DNA of 64,000 nucleotides. It comes from Blastococcus sp. Marseille-P5729 (GTDB lineage: Bacteria > Actinomycetota > Actinomycetes > Mycobacteriales > Antricoccaceae). The first letter of the stretch is position 1; every line of letters starts with the position of its first letter. Position numbers and translations under genes: made by a program. This document shows, piece by piece, positions 56,873 to 64,000 of this stretch. Where the stretch lies: positions 186,001-250,000 of the forward strand of contig NZ_OMPO01000003.1 of assembly GCF_900292035.1 (NCBI RefSeq). The letters run 5' to 3'. The notes below the pieces were generated by a model. It was not told the DNA's origin, searched no databases, and saw nothing but the letters and a program-made list of their open reading frames with translations.

Positions 56873-59701
56873 TTGTCGATCCTGCTGCTGATGCACCTAG
56901 TAGCAGGATCATTGACCCCGCTGCTGACCCATTTCTTGGGACGGCGCGCCTTCCTGTTGCTGGCCTTGGTGCCGGCGGGCTCCTTCGGGTGGATCGCGGC
57001 GCAGGCCCCGACCATCCGCTCCGGTGGTGCGGTCTCCGAGGTGGTTTCCTGGATCCCGTCTCTCGGGGTCGACCTGGCGCTGCGGATGGGCAGCCTGCAG
57101 TGGGTACTCGCGATGCTGGTCACCGGCGTCGGCGCGCTGATCCTGTTCTACTGCGGCTGGTACTTCAGGAAGGGCGATGTCACCCTGTGGCGCTTCGGCG
57201 CGGTCTTCACCATGTTCGCCGGTGCCATGCTGGGGCTGGTGCTCAGCGACGACCTGGTCATGCTGTACGTCTTCTGGGAGCTGACCACGGTCTTCTCCTA
57301 CCTGCTCGTCGGGCACAACCCGGTCCGCGCGGTCAACCGCCGCGCCGCCATGCAGGCGCTACTGGTCACGACGCTCGGCGGGCTGTCGATGCTCGGCGGC
57401 ATCATCGTCATCGGCGAGACCGCCAGCTACCGGATCAGCGAGGTCGTCTCGGGGCAGCTGCCCTCCACGACCACGATCACCGTCGCGGGTCTGCTGCTGC
57501 TCGTCGGCGCCCTCACGAAGTCCGCGCAGGTCCCCTTCCACTTCTGGCTTCCGGGCGCGATGGCGGCCCCCACTCCGGTCAGCGCCTACCTGCACGCGGC
57601 GGCGATGGTGAAGGCCGGCATCTACCTCGTTGCCGTCATGGCGCCGGTATTCGGCGACTCGCCCGGCTGGCGGCCGGTGACCGTCGCCGTTGGTGCGTTC
57701 ACGATGCTGGTGGGTGGATGGCGCGCGCTGCGGCAGCACGACATCAAACTGCTGCTGGCCTACGGCACCGTCAGCCAGCTCGGATTCCTCACCGCGATGG
57801 CCGGGGTCGGCACCGGCGCGGCAGCGCTCTCAGCGGTCGCGCTCGTCGTCTCGCACGCATTGTTCAAAAGCACCCTCTTCCTCACCGTCGGCATCATCGA
57901 CCGCACCACGGGCACCCGTGACCTGCGCGAGCTCTCCGGGGTCCTACGGCTGATGCCGGTCGTCGCCGCTGCCGCGCTGCTCGCCGGCCTGTCGATGGCC
58001 GGCGTCGCCCCGCTGGCCGGGTTCGTGGCCAAGGAAGCAGCCTTCGACTCCGTCGTGAAGGCCGTCGAAGGTCCGCTCGGCGCCATCGGCGGCTGGACCC
58101 TCGCCGTCGTCCTGGTCGTCGGGTCGGCGCTGACTGTCGCCTATACCGCGCGCTTTCTGTGGGGGGCCTTCGCGAGCAAGCCAGGAGTGGATCCGATCGA
58201 CTGCCCGTCACCGCCCATCCCGTTCGTCGCCGCGCCGGTGCTCCTGGCCGCGCTCAGCTTGGTCGTCGGATTCCTCGGCGGGCCGCTCACCGCGCTGATC
58301 AAGCCGTACGCCGAGACGGTCGTGTCCGACGCGCTGCCGCCCGGCGAGTACCTGCCGACGCTGTCGCTCTGGCACGGGTTCACCCTCGCCCTCGGCATGT
58401 CCGTGCTGTCCCTCGTGATCGGCCTGCTGCTGTTCTGGCGCAGGTCGGCGATCGCTGGCGCCCAGCAGCGGGTTCCTGCAGTGGTCGACGGCGAGCGCGG
58501 CTACAACGCGGTCATCCGCGCGGTCGAGCGGTTCGCCGTCGAGGTCACCGCGATCAGCCAGCGTGGCTCGCTGCCGATCTATCTCGCCACGATCCTGCTG
58601 GTAGTCGTTGGTCTCAGCGGCACCGCTGCCATCCTCGCCCTGCCGGGCGCTGCGCCTCGCCTCTGGGACAACCCCGCCCAGGTGGCGGTGGGCGTGCTGA
58701 TGATCGCCGCTGCGATCGCCGCCACCCAGGCTCGCAAACGCCTCTCGACCGTCGTCCTCGTCGGGTTGACCGGCTACGGGCTGGCGTTGATGTTCCTGCT
58801 GCACGGCGCGCCCGACATCGCGATCACCCAGATGCTGGTGGAGACCGTCTCGATCGTCGTGTTCGTGCTCGTGCTGCGGCGGCTCCCGGCGAACTTCCGG
58901 CGCCGTCCGCTGCGCGCCAGCCGGTACTGGCGGCTCGTGCTGGCCATCGCAGTCGGGTCCACCGTCGGGCTGGTCACCTTCATCGCTGCCGGAGCGCGCG
59001 AGCACGAGCCGATCTCCAGCACCTTCGCCGAGGCCGCCTACGCGTTCGGCTACGGCGAGAACGTCGTCAACGTGACCCTGGTCGACATCCGCGCTTGGGA
59101 CACCCTCGGCGAGGTGTCGGTGCTTGTCGTGGCCGCGACCGGTGTGGCCAGCCTGGTGTTTGTGCGCACCCGGAACGCCAGGCTCGATCGCCTCAGTCCC
59201 GGAGGCAGCGAAGGGTGGTCCGGGCTGCTCGGGGCGAACCTCTCGCAACGGCCGGAGCGACGATCGGTGATGTTCGAGGTCGTCACCCGCTTGCTGTTCC
59301 ACGTGATGATCGCGTTGTCGCTGTACCTGTTGTTCGTCGGGCACAACCAGCCCGGCGGCGGATTCGCCGGTGGGCTGGTGGCCGGTCTAGCGCTGATGGT
59401 GCGCTATCTCGCAGGTGGGCGGCACGAACTCGACGAGGCAGCGCCCATCGACGCCGGTCTGCTGGTCGGAATCGGCCTGAGCATCGCGATCCTGTCGGCG
59501 CTGGCTCCCCTCGCCTTCGGCCGCACGATCCTCGAGTCCGCCGTCTTCGAGTTCTGGATGCCGATCTGGGGTGATGTCAAGATCGTCACCGCGGTCGTCT
59601 TCGACATCGGCGTCTACCTGATCGTGGTGGGGCTCATGCTCGACATCGGCCGCAGCCTCGGCAACGGGATCGACCGCCAGCTCGAGGAGGCCACGCAGTG
59701 A
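56873..59701 (+). CDS. mrpA: Mrp Na+/H+ antiporter subunit A with fused subunit B
   Basis: The 942-residue protein is the large subunit of the multi-subunit Mrp antiporter, which exchanges cytoplasmic Na+ for outside H+. The NuoL-like domain has FYCGWYFRKGDV, FWELTTVFSYLLVGH, and AQVPFHFWLPGAMAAPTPVSAYLHAAAMVKAGIYLV with the proton-path lysines. The MrpA-specific C-part has FLLHGAPDIAITQMLVETVSIVVFVLVLRRLP. From about residue 795 an MrpB domain follows (VTRLLFHVMIALSLYLLFVGHNQPGGGFAGGLVAG), so no separate mrpB exists. The start is TTG with AGGGGA upstream. Confidence 0.94.
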   Translation: MSILLLMHLVAGSLTPLLTHFLGRRAFLLLALVPAGSFGWIAAQAPTIRSGGAVSEVVSWIPSLGVDLALRMGSLQWVLAMLVTGVGALILFYCGWYFRKGDVTLWRFGAVFTMFAGAMLGLVLSDDLVMLYVFWELTTVFSYLLVGHNPVRAVNRRAAMQALLVTTLGGLSMLGGIIVIGETASYRISEVVSGQLPSTTTITVAGLLLLVGALTKSAQVPFHFWLPGAMAAPTPVSAYLHAAAMVKAGIYLVAVMAPVFGDSPGWRPVTVAVGAFTMLVGGWRALRQHDIKLLLAYGTVSQLGFLTAMAGVGTGAAALSAVALVVSHALFKSTLFLTVGIIDRTTGTRDLRELSGVLRLMPVVAAAALLAGLSMAGVAPLAGFVAKEAAFDSVVKAVEGPLGAIGGWTLAVVLVVGSALTVAYTARFLWGAFASKPGVDPIDCPSPPIPFVAAPVLLAALSLVVGFLGGPLTALIKPYAETVVSDALPPGEYLPTLSLWHGFTLALGMSVLSLVIGLLLFWRRSAIAGAQQRVPAVVDGERGYNAVIRAVERFAVEVTAISQRGSLPIYLATILLVVVGLSGTAAILALPGAAPRLWDNPAQVAVGVLMIAAAIAATQARKRLSTVVLVGLTGYGLALMFLLHGAPDIAITQMLVETVSIVVFVLVLRRLPANFRRRPLRASRYWRLVLAIAVGSTVGLVTFIAAGAREHEPISSTFAEAAYAFGYGENVVNVTLVDIRAWDTLGEVSVLVVAATGVASLVFVRTRNARLDRLSPGGSEGWSGLLGANLSQRPERRSVMFEVVTRLLFHVMIALSLYLLFVGHNQPGGGFAGGLVAGLALMVRYLAGGRHELDEAAPIDAGLLVGIGLSIAILSALAPLAFGRTILESAVFEFWMPIWGDVKIVTAVVFDIGVYLIVVGLMLDIGRSLGNGIDRQLEEATQ

Positions 59702-60315
59702 GCATCCTCGCCGCCGGGCAGGCCGGCATCAGCCCCAACGTGACGCTCATCGTCGTCGCCTCGGTGCTCGTCGGGTGCGGCGTGTATCTGCTGCTCGAGC
59801 GGGCCCTCACCCGCGTGCTGCTGGGCATCGTCCTGATGAGCAATGGCGTCTCGCTGCTGTACATGGTCGTCAGCGGCCGGGCGCGCGGGGCGCCGTTGAT
59901 CGGCGAGCGACCGGCGGACGAGATGAGCGACGCCCTCCCGCAGGCCTTCGTGCTGACCGCGATCGTGATCTCCCTGGCGACGGTCGCGTTCATGATGGCG
60001 CTGGCCTACCGTCAGTGGCAGCTGACCGGCAGCGACGACGTCCCGGACGACGCCGAGGACGCCCTCATCCAGCGCATGGCCGAACGCGACGAGGTCTCGG
60101 AGACCTACGACGCGGAGGACACCACCTCGACCACGAGCGCCGAGGAGGATCCGGACGAGGCCGACCTCTCTGAGGAGGCCGCCGCCGAGGCGCAAGGCGC
60201 CGAGCGGACGGACCTCGCCGTCCACGAGGTGACCGCGCCGCACGAAGGCACGGTCGTCGACGAGCTGTCCCCGGACGGCGAGCCATCCCCGGGCGACGAA
60301 GGGGGGAAGCGATGA
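59698..60315 (+). CDS. mrpC: Mrp antiporter subunit C with long acidic tail
   Basis: The first 110 residues are MrpC/NuoK-like: three helices with CGVYLLLERALTRVLLGIVLMSNGVSLLYMVVSG and ADEMSDALPQAFVLTAIVISLATVAFMMALAYR. About 95 further residues are acidic and low-complexity (for example DDAEDALIQRMAERDEVSE), lying in the cytoplasm; typical MrpC is near 115 residues, so this tail is an addition. The GTG overlaps the mrpA stop by 4 bp. Confidence 0.93.
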   Translation: MSILAAGQAGISPNVTLIVVASVLVGCGVYLLLERALTRVLLGIVLMSNGVSLLYMVVSGRARGAPLIGERPADEMSDALPQAFVLTAIVISLATVAFMMALAYRQWQLTGSDDVPDDAEDALIQRMAERDEVSETYDAEDTTSTTSAEEDPDEADLSEEAAAEAQGAERTDLAVHEVTAPHEGTVVDELSPDGEPSPGDEGGKR

Positions 60316-61916
60316 GCTGGCTGATTCCCCTCCCGGTGCTGCTGCCGTTGCTCGGCGCAGCGCTCACCCTGATCTTCCGTCACTCGGTGATGCTGCAGCG
60401 AGCGATCAGCGTGGGGATCCTGGCGCTCACCCTCGCCGTCGCCGGCGGGCTCATCTACATCACGCACACCGAGGGCCCGATCGCGATCTGGCTGGGCGGC
60501 TGGCAGGATCTGGGGATCGCACTCGTGGCCGACCGGCTCGCGGCCCTGGTGCTGTTCGTCTCGTGCATCGTCACGCTCATCGTGCTGGTCTTCTCAATCG
60601 GGCAGGGCATCGCCGACGGTAGCGGCGACACCCCGCTGACGGTCTTCTTCCCGACCTATCTGGTGCTGTCGGCCGGCGTCGCCAACGCCTTCCTCGCCGG
60701 CGATCTTTTCAACCTGTTCGTCGGCTTCGAGATCCTGCTGTTCGCGTCCTATGTGCTGCTGACCCTCAGCGGCACCGGCCCGCGCATCCGTGCCGGGACC
60801 ACCTATGTGGTGGTCAGCATCGTCTCGTCCTTCCTGTTCCTCGTGGCGATCGCCGCCACCTACGCGTTGACCGGCACCGTGAACCTGGCCCAGCTCAACG
60901 CCCGCTTCGCCGAGGTCGCGCCGGCGGCGGCGATCACTGTTCAGGTGCTGCTGCTGACCGTCTTCGGCATCAAGGCCGCGGTCTTCCCGATGTCCGCGTG
61001 GCTGCCCGACAGCTATCCGACCGCACCCGCACCCGTCACCGCGGTCTTCGCGGGCCTGCTGACGAAGGTCGGCGTCTACGCGATCATCCGTACCCAGACG
61101 ATTCTCTTCCCCGACTCGCCGCTGCAGGGGCTACTGATGTGGGTGGCGCTGCTGACCATGCTGGTCGGCATCCTCGGCGCCGTCGCGCAGACCGGCATCA
61201 AGAGGATTCTGTCGTTCACCCTCGTGAGCCACATCGGCTACATGATCTTCGGAGTGGCCCTCGCCAGCGAGGCGGGGCTGTCGGGGGCGGTCTTCTACGT
61301 CGCCCATCACATCACCATCCAGACCGCGCTGTTCCTGGCCACGGGGCTCATCGACCGGATGAGCGGCACCACCTCCCTCGGCACCCTCGGCGGGCTGGCG
61401 GCAGTCTCCCCGGTGCTCGGCGTGCTGTTCTCCCCCGCCGCGATGACCCTGGGCGGCATCCCGCCGCTCTCGGGCTTCATCGCCAAGGTCGGCCTGCTGC
61501 AGGCGGGGGTCGCCCCCGGGACGCCGATGGCCTATGTGCTGGTCGCAGGTTCGCTGCTGACCAGTCTGCTGACGCTGTACGCGATGGCGAAGGTGTGGTC
61601 GCAGGCGTTCTGGCGAACGCCGAGCGAGGTGGTCGCGCAGACCATGAACCGGCGGCCCGATCTGGACCCGCGCCAGGCCGCGCGCCGCGAGGGGCAGGAA
61701 CTCGAGTTCGACCTCGACGACGAGACCGACGACTCCGACGAGCCTCGCAGCAAGGCGCTGCCGCCCTCGATGCTGCTGGCGACCGGAGCGATGGTGGCCG
61801 TCAGCCTCGCCATCACCCTGCTCGCCGGCCCGCTGTTCGCCTACACCGACGACGCCGCACGCGACATGATGCTCACCACGCCGTACCTCGAGGCGATTCG
61901 CGGATCGAGAGGCTAG
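60312..61916 (+). CDS. mrpD: Mrp antiporter subunit D
   Basis: A 534-residue NuoN/NuoM-like membrane protein with about 14 helices. It has LVLSAGVANAFLAGDLFNLFVGFEILLFASYVLLTL, the channel segment IKAAVFPMSAWLPDSYPTAPAPVTAVFAGLLTKVGVYAIIRTQTI, and ISHIGYMIFGVAL-like and HHITIQTALFLATG stretches with the key Lys and His. A charged cytoplasmic insert lies near residues 440-480 (RREGQELEFDLDDETDDSDE), larger than usual. Its ATG overlaps the mrpC stop by 4 bp. Confidence 0.95.
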   Translation: MSWLIPLPVLLPLLGAALTLIFRHSVMLQRAISVGILALTLAVAGGLIYITHTEGPIAIWLGGWQDLGIALVADRLAALVLFVSCIVTLIVLVFSIGQGIADGSGDTPLTVFFPTYLVLSAGVANAFLAGDLFNLFVGFEILLFASYVLLTLSGTGPRIRAGTTYVVVSIVSSFLFLVAIAATYALTGTVNLAQLNARFAEVAPAAAITVQVLLLTVFGIKAAVFPMSAWLPDSYPTAPAPVTAVFAGLLTKVGVYAIIRTQTILFPDSPLQGLLMWVALLTMLVGILGAVAQTGIKRILSFTLVSHIGYMIFGVALASEAGLSGAVFYVAHHITIQTALFLATGLIDRMSGTTSLGTLGGLAAVSPVLGVLFSPAAMTLGGIPPLSGFIAKVGLLQAGVAPGTPMAYVLVAGSLLTSLLTLYAMAKVWSQAFWRTPSEVVAQTMNRRPDLDPRQAARREGQELEFDLDDETDDSDEPRSKALPPSMLLATGAMVAVSLAITLLAGPLFAYTDDAARDMMLTTPYLEAIRGSRG

Positions 61917-61920
61917 CGGC

Positions 61921-62487
61921 ATGACGAACGTCGAACGACTCCCCACGCGGCTGGTCCGCCGCGGCGGGTGGCAGCCTCGCGCCATCGGGATCATCACCAT
62001 CGCGTGGTGCCTGATGTGGGACAAGCTGTCCTGGGGCAACCTCGCCAACGGCTTCCTGGTCGGGCTGGCCGCGACGCTCATCTTCCCGCTGCCGTCGATC
62101 GAGTACCACGGCCGGCCGCGGCCGCTGGCGATGATCGCGCTGTTGCTGCGCTTCATGTGGGATTTGGTCAAGGCTGCCGTCCACGTCTCCTGGCTCGCGA
62201 TCCGCCCCCGCCCGGCCCCGCGCGGCTCGATCGTCGAGGTACAGCTGCGCACCCGATCCGACCTCTACATCACGTTGGTCGGCGCGCTCGTGGCGCTGGT
62301 TCCCGGCTCCGTCGTGGTCGAGGTGCGCCGCGCCGCGGGAATCCTGTACGTGCACGACGTGGACACCCCCGGTTCCGAGGGCGTCGAGGCCTGCCGCGCG
62401 CGGGTCCTCGACATCGAGGAGCGGCTGGTCAAGGCAATCGGCACCCGCCACGAGATAGCGCTGATCGAGGAGGCCAAGTCGCAATGA
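61921..62487 (+). CDS. mrpE: Mrp antiporter subunit E
   Basis: The 188-residue protein has two or three N-terminal membrane helices (AIGIITIAWCLMWDKLSWGNLANGFLVGLAATLIFPLPSI, LLLRFMWDLVKAAVHVSWLAIRPRPAPRGSIVEVQLRTRSDLYI) and a cytoplasmic part with VVEVRRAAGILYVHDVD. This is the MrpE/MnhE signature. It begins 4 bp after mrpD, and its stop overlaps the mrpF ATG. Confidence 0.93.
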   Translation: MTNVERLPTRLVRRGGWQPRAIGIITIAWCLMWDKLSWGNLANGFLVGLAATLIFPLPSIEYHGRPRPLAMIALLLRFMWDLVKAAVHVSWLAIRPRPAPRGSIVEVQLRTRSDLYITLVGALVALVPGSVVVEVRRAAGILYVHDVDTPGSEGVEACRARVLDIEERLVKAIGTRHEIALIEEAKSQ

Positions 62488-62756
62488 GCGTCGTCTACAT
62501 GATCGCGATCAGCATGCTGGTCATCGCGGGGCTGATCGCCGTCTGGAGGATCGTCGTCGGCCCCTCGAACGTCGACCGCATCCTCGCCAACGACATCATC
62601 GTCGTCGTGGTGATCTGCGGCATCGCGGTCACGATCACCGCCTCGGGGTCGGGCTCGGCGCTTCCGATCCTGCTCGTGCTGGCGCTCGTCGGCTTCGTCG
62701 GCGCGGTGTCCGTCGCGCGCTTCCTCGTCATCCGAGAGGGGCGCGAGCAACGATGA
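62484..62756 (+). CDS. mrpF: Mrp antiporter subunit F
   Basis: The 90-residue protein has three helices: MIAISMLVIAGLIAVWRIVVGPSNVDRILANDIIVVVVICGIAVTITA and ILLVLALVGFVGAVSVARFLV. RxxxGPxxxDRxxA is the MrpF signature. The ATG lies inside the end of mrpE and the stop overlaps mrpG by 4 bp. Confidence 0.94.
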   Translation: MSVVYMIAISMLVIAGLIAVWRIVVGPSNVDRILANDIIVVVVICGIAVTITASGSGSALPILLVLALVGFVGAVSVARFLVIREGREQR

Positions 62757-63124
62757 GCTGGGGCACTCTTCTCGACGTCCTGGGCGCGATCGCCACCCTC
62801 GCCGGCGCCTCCCTCACGCTGATCGCGTCCATCGGCCTGGCCCGGTTCGAGAACCTGTTCATGCGGATGCACGCCGCCACCAAGCCGCAGACCCTCGGCC
62901 TGTTCCTCATCCTCAGTGGCCTGGCGCTGACGTTGCGCACCTGGAGCGCGTTCGGCACCCTCGTCCTGGTAGCGGTCGCGCAGGCGCTCACAGCGCCGGT
63001 ATCCGCGCACATGCTCAGCCGCGCCGCCTACCGGGCTGGTCTGGTCAAGCCGAGCGATTACGACACCGACGAGCTGGACGAGGCGTTGCGCGAGACGCCG
63101 CCCGATCACCCGCTGCACCACTGA
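62753..63124 (+). CDS. mrpG: Mrp antiporter subunit G
   Basis: The 123-residue protein has the MrpG signature DVLGAIATLAGASLTLIASIGLARFENLFMRMHAATKPQTLGLFLILSG, followed by two helices and a short acidic tail. It completes the operon A(B)-C-D-E-F-G. Such a full set supports salt and pH tolerance. It ends about 130 bp before an unrelated gene, a gap with no visible element. Confidence 0.94.
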   Translation: MSWGTLLDVLGAIATLAGASLTLIASIGLARFENLFMRMHAATKPQTLGLFLILSGLALTLRTWSAFGTLVLVAVAQALTAPVSAHMLSRAAYRAGLVKPSDYDTDELDEALRETPPDHPLHH

Positions 63125-63255
63125 GCGCGGCGCCCGGAACCGATCCGGTCTTCGGTCTCGTCCCTAGGTACTACGTCGAGATCAGCCCTTCGGGGGATTC
63201 GCTCCCGTGCCGCGACCGGGAGGCTGGGTGGCGTAGAAGACAGAGGGAGACAGCA

Positions 63256-63804
63256 ATGATCAGCAACGTGCACTGCAGGCGCCTTCCGGTGCGCGCCTGC
63301 GATGTTCGGCGGGCGCTCGATGCTCTCGGTACGCCGGCCGACCAGATCTGGCCCTCGGACCGGTGGCCGGCGCTGCGGCTCTCCGACGGCCTGCGCCCCG
63401 GCTCGCGCGGCGGGCACGGCCCCATCCGGTACGTCGTCGAGGAGGTCAGCGACCAGGCGATCGTCTTCCGTTTCGAGCGACCCGTCCTACACGGGACACA
63501 CCGGTTCGAGGTGCAGCCCGACGGCCTGGCCTGCGTCGTACGCCACGTGCTGGAAGCGCGTCCCGCGCTCGGTAGCCGTATCGCGTGGATGCTGGCCACC
63601 CGCTGGCTGCACGACGCGCTTCTGCAGGATCTGCTGGACAACCTGACGCGGGAGGTCGGCGGGCAGGTCAGGCGCCCCGCGCGGTGGTCCGGATACGTGC
63701 GGCTGCTGCGTCGCCGATACACCTCGCGCAGCCGCGCCGTACGCCGTAGGGACCAGCCGGCGATCCTCGCGCCCGAACCGGCCGAGGTCCTCGCCGCCGC
63801 CTAG
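63256..63804 (+). CDS. SRPBCC-like uncharacterised protein
   Basis: The 182-residue protein has an alternating strand pattern typical of START/SRPBCC folds: GHGPIRYVVEEVSDQAIVFRFERP, GTHRFEVQPDGLACVVRHVLEARP, then a helix ATRWLHDALLQDLLDNLTREVGG. The end is basic (VRLLRRRYTSRSRAVRRRD). There are no membrane segments. GAGGGAG lies 7-9 nt before the ATG. Role unknown, perhaps lipid or polyketide-like ligand binding. Confidence 0.7.
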   Translation: MISNVHCRRLPVRACDVRRALDALGTPADQIWPSDRWPALRLSDGLRPGSRGGHGPIRYVVEEVSDQAIVFRFERPVLHGTHRFEVQPDGLACVVRHVLEARPALGSRIAWMLATRWLHDALLQDLLDNLTREVGGQVRRPARWSGYVRLLRRRYTSRSRAVRRRDQPAILAPEPAEVLAAA

Positions 63805-63845
63805 TGATGTCGTCCTGCGGCGATTAGCATGCCGGGCTTGCGGGC

Positions 63846-64000
63846 TCAGGAACGCGCGTCGCTCCACAGCAACGGGAATCGGGGACGGGGTACGTCGTCC
63901 AGCTCGATGCCGAAGTACTCCCGGTAGGCCGACAGTGTCGCTTTGTCGTCCATCAGCTCCACCCGCCGTGAGTCCTTCTTGGTCCGGGTGAGCTCGTTGT
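63846..64000 (-). CDS. C-terminal end of an unidentified leftward gene, NAT-like
   Basis: The last 51 codons are visible up to the window edge: ELTRTKKDSRRVELMDDKAT, then LSAYREYFGIELDDVPRPRF, ending WSDARS. The YREYFGIELDDVP stretch recalls the C-terminus of arylamine N-acetyltransferases, but the catalytic part is outside the window, so this is a weak guess. Confidence 0.45.
   Translation of the reverse strand, partial: NELTRTKKDSRRVELMDDKATLSAYREYFGIELDDVPRPRFPLLWSDARS

Overview
The window is chromosomal DNA of a high-GC actinomycete. Codons are strongly GC-biased at the third position and GTG/TTG starts are frequent. Many genes start with no ribosome binding site, 6-8 nt after a TAnnnT -10 box, which is the leaderless pattern common in actinobacteria. 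The order DUF5318 - class A PBP - GT87-like membrane protein ... rpsF - ssb - rpsR - rplI - dnaB matches the oriC-proximal block Rv0049-Rv0058 of Mycobacterium tuberculosis. The window therefore probably lies near the replication origin, with a large insertion splitting that block. No rRNA, tRNA or CRISPR array was seen. I could not fix the genus.

Layout. 1-3079: end of an ABC exporter gene, then a leftward pantothenate operon (DUF2520 reductase-panB-panC). 3140-12315: metabolic genes (two acyl-CoA ligases, a PAP2-diacylglycerol kinase fusion, an MFS pump, a CitE-like lyase, an aminotransferase, an SDR). 12437-16273: an ArsR-like regulator with a lysine-rich tail and a full tricorn protease. 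16289-17034: a decayed Bcr/CflA-type MFS gene. 17177-21790: the cell-wall block. 21792-30489: RidA, a WYL regulator, endonuclease IV, an unknown low-complexity protein, a class III aminotransferase, a TetR-controlled ABC pair, and a hydrolase plus HxlR pair, several with clear operators.

30771-39550 is the accessory centrepiece. It is an integrated plasmid-like element of about 8.8 kb that has split a flavin-dependent (LLM) oxidoreductase gene exactly in frame; the 8-bp sequence ATGCGCTA is left at both ends. It carries a serine integrase, two small genes, a large replication initiator (HUH endonuclease plus P-loop helicase), a nested inverted-repeat structure that looks like a replication or transfer origin, a MOBV-type relaxase with two overlapping accessory genes, and a CmtR-type metal sensor with a P1B-4-type efflux ATPase. 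It looks mobilizable and able to replicate, with metal efflux as cargo.

39551-64000: the second half of the split gene, two small leftward genes, a crotonase, the rpsF-ssb-rpsR-rplI-dnaB replication/ribosome block with a cluster of DnaA-box-like sites before dnaB, a fructosamine kinase-like gene, a SigB/SigF-type sigma factor convergent with a GAF-ANTAR protein, a lipoprotein PBP, an mtnA-aldolase pair (candidate DHAP shunt for 5'-deoxynucleoside salvage), tandem small acetyltransferases, ilvA and thrE, a MaoC remnant, a universal stress protein, a tyrosine phosphatase, and a complete six-gene Mrp Na+/H+ antiporter operon with mrpB fused to mrpA.
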